A DNA stretch of 64,000 nt from CAIKXD01 sp035439485 (GTDB lineage Bacteria > Bacteroidota > Bacteroidia > UBA4408): positions 1 to 64,000 of the forward strand of contig DAORKI010000003.1 of assembly GCA_035439485.1 (NCBI GenBank), given 5' to 3'. The notes below the pieces were generated by a model. It saw only the letters and a list, made by a program, of their open reading frames with translations, was not told the origin of the DNA and did no database searches. Position numbers and translations under genes: made by a program. Shown here in pieces: positions 63,162-64,000 of the stretch (positions within the stretch are counted from its first letter, which is position 1; each line of letters starts with the position of its first letter).

Positions 63162-63743
63162 TTACACTTTTATATGTCCCCAATTTTCTCCAGTTCTTAT
63201 GCGGTGTAAAGTCATTTCAGAAACACCAAATTGACGTGCTAAAATTTTCAATCTGGTTTTACGGTTAGGGTCTAATAGTTTTTTCTTTAAAATTATTACC
63301 TGAGCCTCAGTAAGTTTATTTCCTTTTGAATTTCTTCTATGTTCATGCAATTTTTTAAGCATTTCAATTACCAAAGGACTCTTCCTGTTATGCGCCCTTT
63401 GTTCTGCAGTTGTTACCCACTTTAAATTCTTAACAAAATCATTAAGTCTGTTATAATCAAGGTGGATAACGTGCTTGTGTTCTTCGCTAGGCTTTGGAAT
63501 AAAATATTCAGCTACTAGCTTTTTCATAAAAATGCTTTTAAATACTCTTTTTCCATTCACATACAATACATACCTGAATAAATTATATCCATTGGAAGGG
63601 AAAATTTTAATTAATCGTCCAGCCTCCATGCTTTCACTAAAACTTATCACACGGCCATAATTTGAGACAGCGTATTTTAGCCTTAGTTTGTCCTTAATTT
63701 CTATCTCTTTAAATTCCTCACTTGGAAAAAGTCTAAAATTCAT
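63162..63743 (-). CDS. NUMOD4/HNH endonuclease-like protein with C-terminal HTH
   Basis: A 193-residue protein with three recognisable parts: a NUMOD4-like N-terminus (about residues 22-45, LKYAVSNYGRVISF), an HNH_3-type nuclease core (about 80-120; VAEYFIPKPSEEHKHVIHLD, then YNRLNDFVKNLKWVTTAEQ, with His and Asn in place) and a C-terminal helix-turn-helix (about 143-190; LTEAQVIILKKKLL, LARQFGVSEMTLHRIRTGENW). This set is typical of phage- and intron-type homing nucleases, but stand-alone chromosomal copies are frequent in Bacteroidota. No phage or intron sequence surrounds it. A -7 box (minus-strand TATATTTG, 63781-63774) is 30 bases upstream. Confidence 0.85.
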   Translation of the reverse strand: MNFRLFPSEEFKEIEIKDKLRLKYAVSNYGRVISFSESMEAGRLIKIFPSNGYNLFRYVLYVNGKRVFKSIFMKKLVAEYFIPKPSEEHKHVIHLDYNRLNDFVKNLKWVTTAEQRAHNRKSPLVIEMLKKLHEHRRNSKGNKLTEAQVIILKKKLLDPNRKTRLKILARQFGVSEMTLHRIRTGENWGHIKV

Positions 63744-63773
63744 TGTTGGATAATTTATTACAATTCATTAGTT

Positions 63774-63781
63774 CAAATATA
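63774..63781 (-). promoter_or_regulatory. -7 box of the NUMOD4/HNH gene (TATATTTG)
   Basis: Exact TAnnTTTG match on the minus strand, 30 bases before the ATG at 63743. No convincing -33 TTTG. Confidence 0.4.
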
Positions 63782-63922
63782 GCTTTTCAATTTAAGAAAA
63801 TTAACTCACTTGTCTTCTAATTTTAAGCTTTGATAGCCATTAAATGTAATTTTTATAAGTTTCTGATGTAAAAAAATAAATTTACTAAATAATTCTTGTC
63901 TTCATTTCAACTGCTCAAAATT

Positions 63923-64000
63923 TTAATCTTTAAACTTTAAATTTGCTTTAAATAGTTCTGTTTGAAGTTTTGGAATACTCGATTTTCCAATTCCATGTAA
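63923..64000 (-). CDS. C-terminal end of a probable helix-hairpin-helix protein (cut by window edge)
   Basis: The minus-strand frame entering from the right edge is open for 25 codons and ends in TAA at 63925-63923. It encodes LHGIGKSSIPKL followed by QTELFKANLKFKD. The GIG...IPKL pattern resembles the terminal helix-hairpin-helix-like motif of small DNA-binding proteins of the form GIGxxxIPxLxxAL. Only the tail is visible, so the family is a guess. It would be transcribed toward, and on the same strand as, the NUMOD4/HNH gene. Confidence 0.5.
   Translation of the reverse strand, partial: LHGIGKSSIPKLQTELFKANLKFKD

Noticed and set aside
63162..64000. Prophage or mobile element at the right end.
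   Set aside because: Only one HNH-type gene is present; no integrase, structural genes, att-like repeats or tRNA site were found.
1..64000. tRNA, rRNA or tmRNA genes.
   Set aside because: Intergenic regions are short and AT-rich; I found no cloverleaf with a GTTCRA-type T-arm and no rRNA-like sequence.

Overview
The window is an AT-rich stretch (roughly two-thirds A+T by eye) of a Bacteroidota chromosome. Three things point there. It carries core type IX secretion system (T9SS) genes: porU, porV, a porP/sprF homologue and gldJ. At least four other proteins have signal peptides and a T9SS C-terminal sorting domain. Many genes are preceded by the Bacteroidota -7 promoter motif TAnnTTTG instead of a classical -10 box. 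Class and genus cannot be fixed from the sequence alone. I see no rRNA, tRNA, CRISPR array, insertion sequence or prophage; this is mostly ordinary, tightly packed chromosome.

Layout. 1-1652: end of an unrecognised gene, a DUF1571/LysM protein and riboflavin synthase. 1741-10574: a 2775-residue secreted protein built from three units of about 900 residues, behind a small membrane methyltransferase-like gene. 10853-15198: holB-ricT-uvrC, read leftward. 15273-18442: two divergent T9SS cargo genes, one an Omp28-like protein with a CGPC motif. 18617-22073: apaG, two lipoproteins and a DUF4139 protein. 22210-24100: ECF sigma factor with an overlapping anti-sigma/TPR gene. 24172-29129: hpt, an outer-membrane protein, a K+ channel, guaB and a nitronate monooxygenase. 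29402-33865: mutS and an acyl-CoA carboxylase beta subunit. 33883-37948: a leftward operon of two lipid acyltransferases (glycine-lipid type), engB and a GT87 membrane protein. 38037-41108: a B12-binding radical SAM enzyme and mlaF/mlaE. 41218-47873: a Kelch T9SS protein, a GH3/beta-lactamase-fold lipoprotein and a 7TM SpoIIE phosphatase. 48116-54773: holA, AMP nucleosidase, an orphan PD-(D/E)XK protein, ahcY, hemE, aroB and ispF. 54773-62845: porV and porU leftward, porP and gldJ rightward. 63162-64000: a NUMOD4/HNH/HTH protein and the tail of another gene.

How the parts fit. PorU (sortase), PorV (shuttle), PorP/SprF and GldJ belong to the machine that exports and anchors the CTD-bearing proteins found elsewhere in the window (the giant protein, the 243-residue protein, the Omp28-like protein and the Kelch protein). 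hpt and guaB are both IMP-centred purine enzymes, and an AMP nucleosidase lies further right. holA and holB, the two accessory clamp-loader subunits, are both present. Several promoters place the -7 box so close to the start codon that the mRNA leader must be very short. In three genes (ribE, the SpoIIE phosphatase gene and porV) the longest open frame begins at a TTG that is part of the -7 box, so I moved those starts downstream.

No clearly new multi-gene system is evident. The most unusual items are the triplicated giant T9SS protein, the promoter/terminator overlap near 19394-19434, the short-leader promoter pattern, the K+ channel with a TVGFQ filter, and a GC-rich intergenic repeat-like element near 29137-29210.
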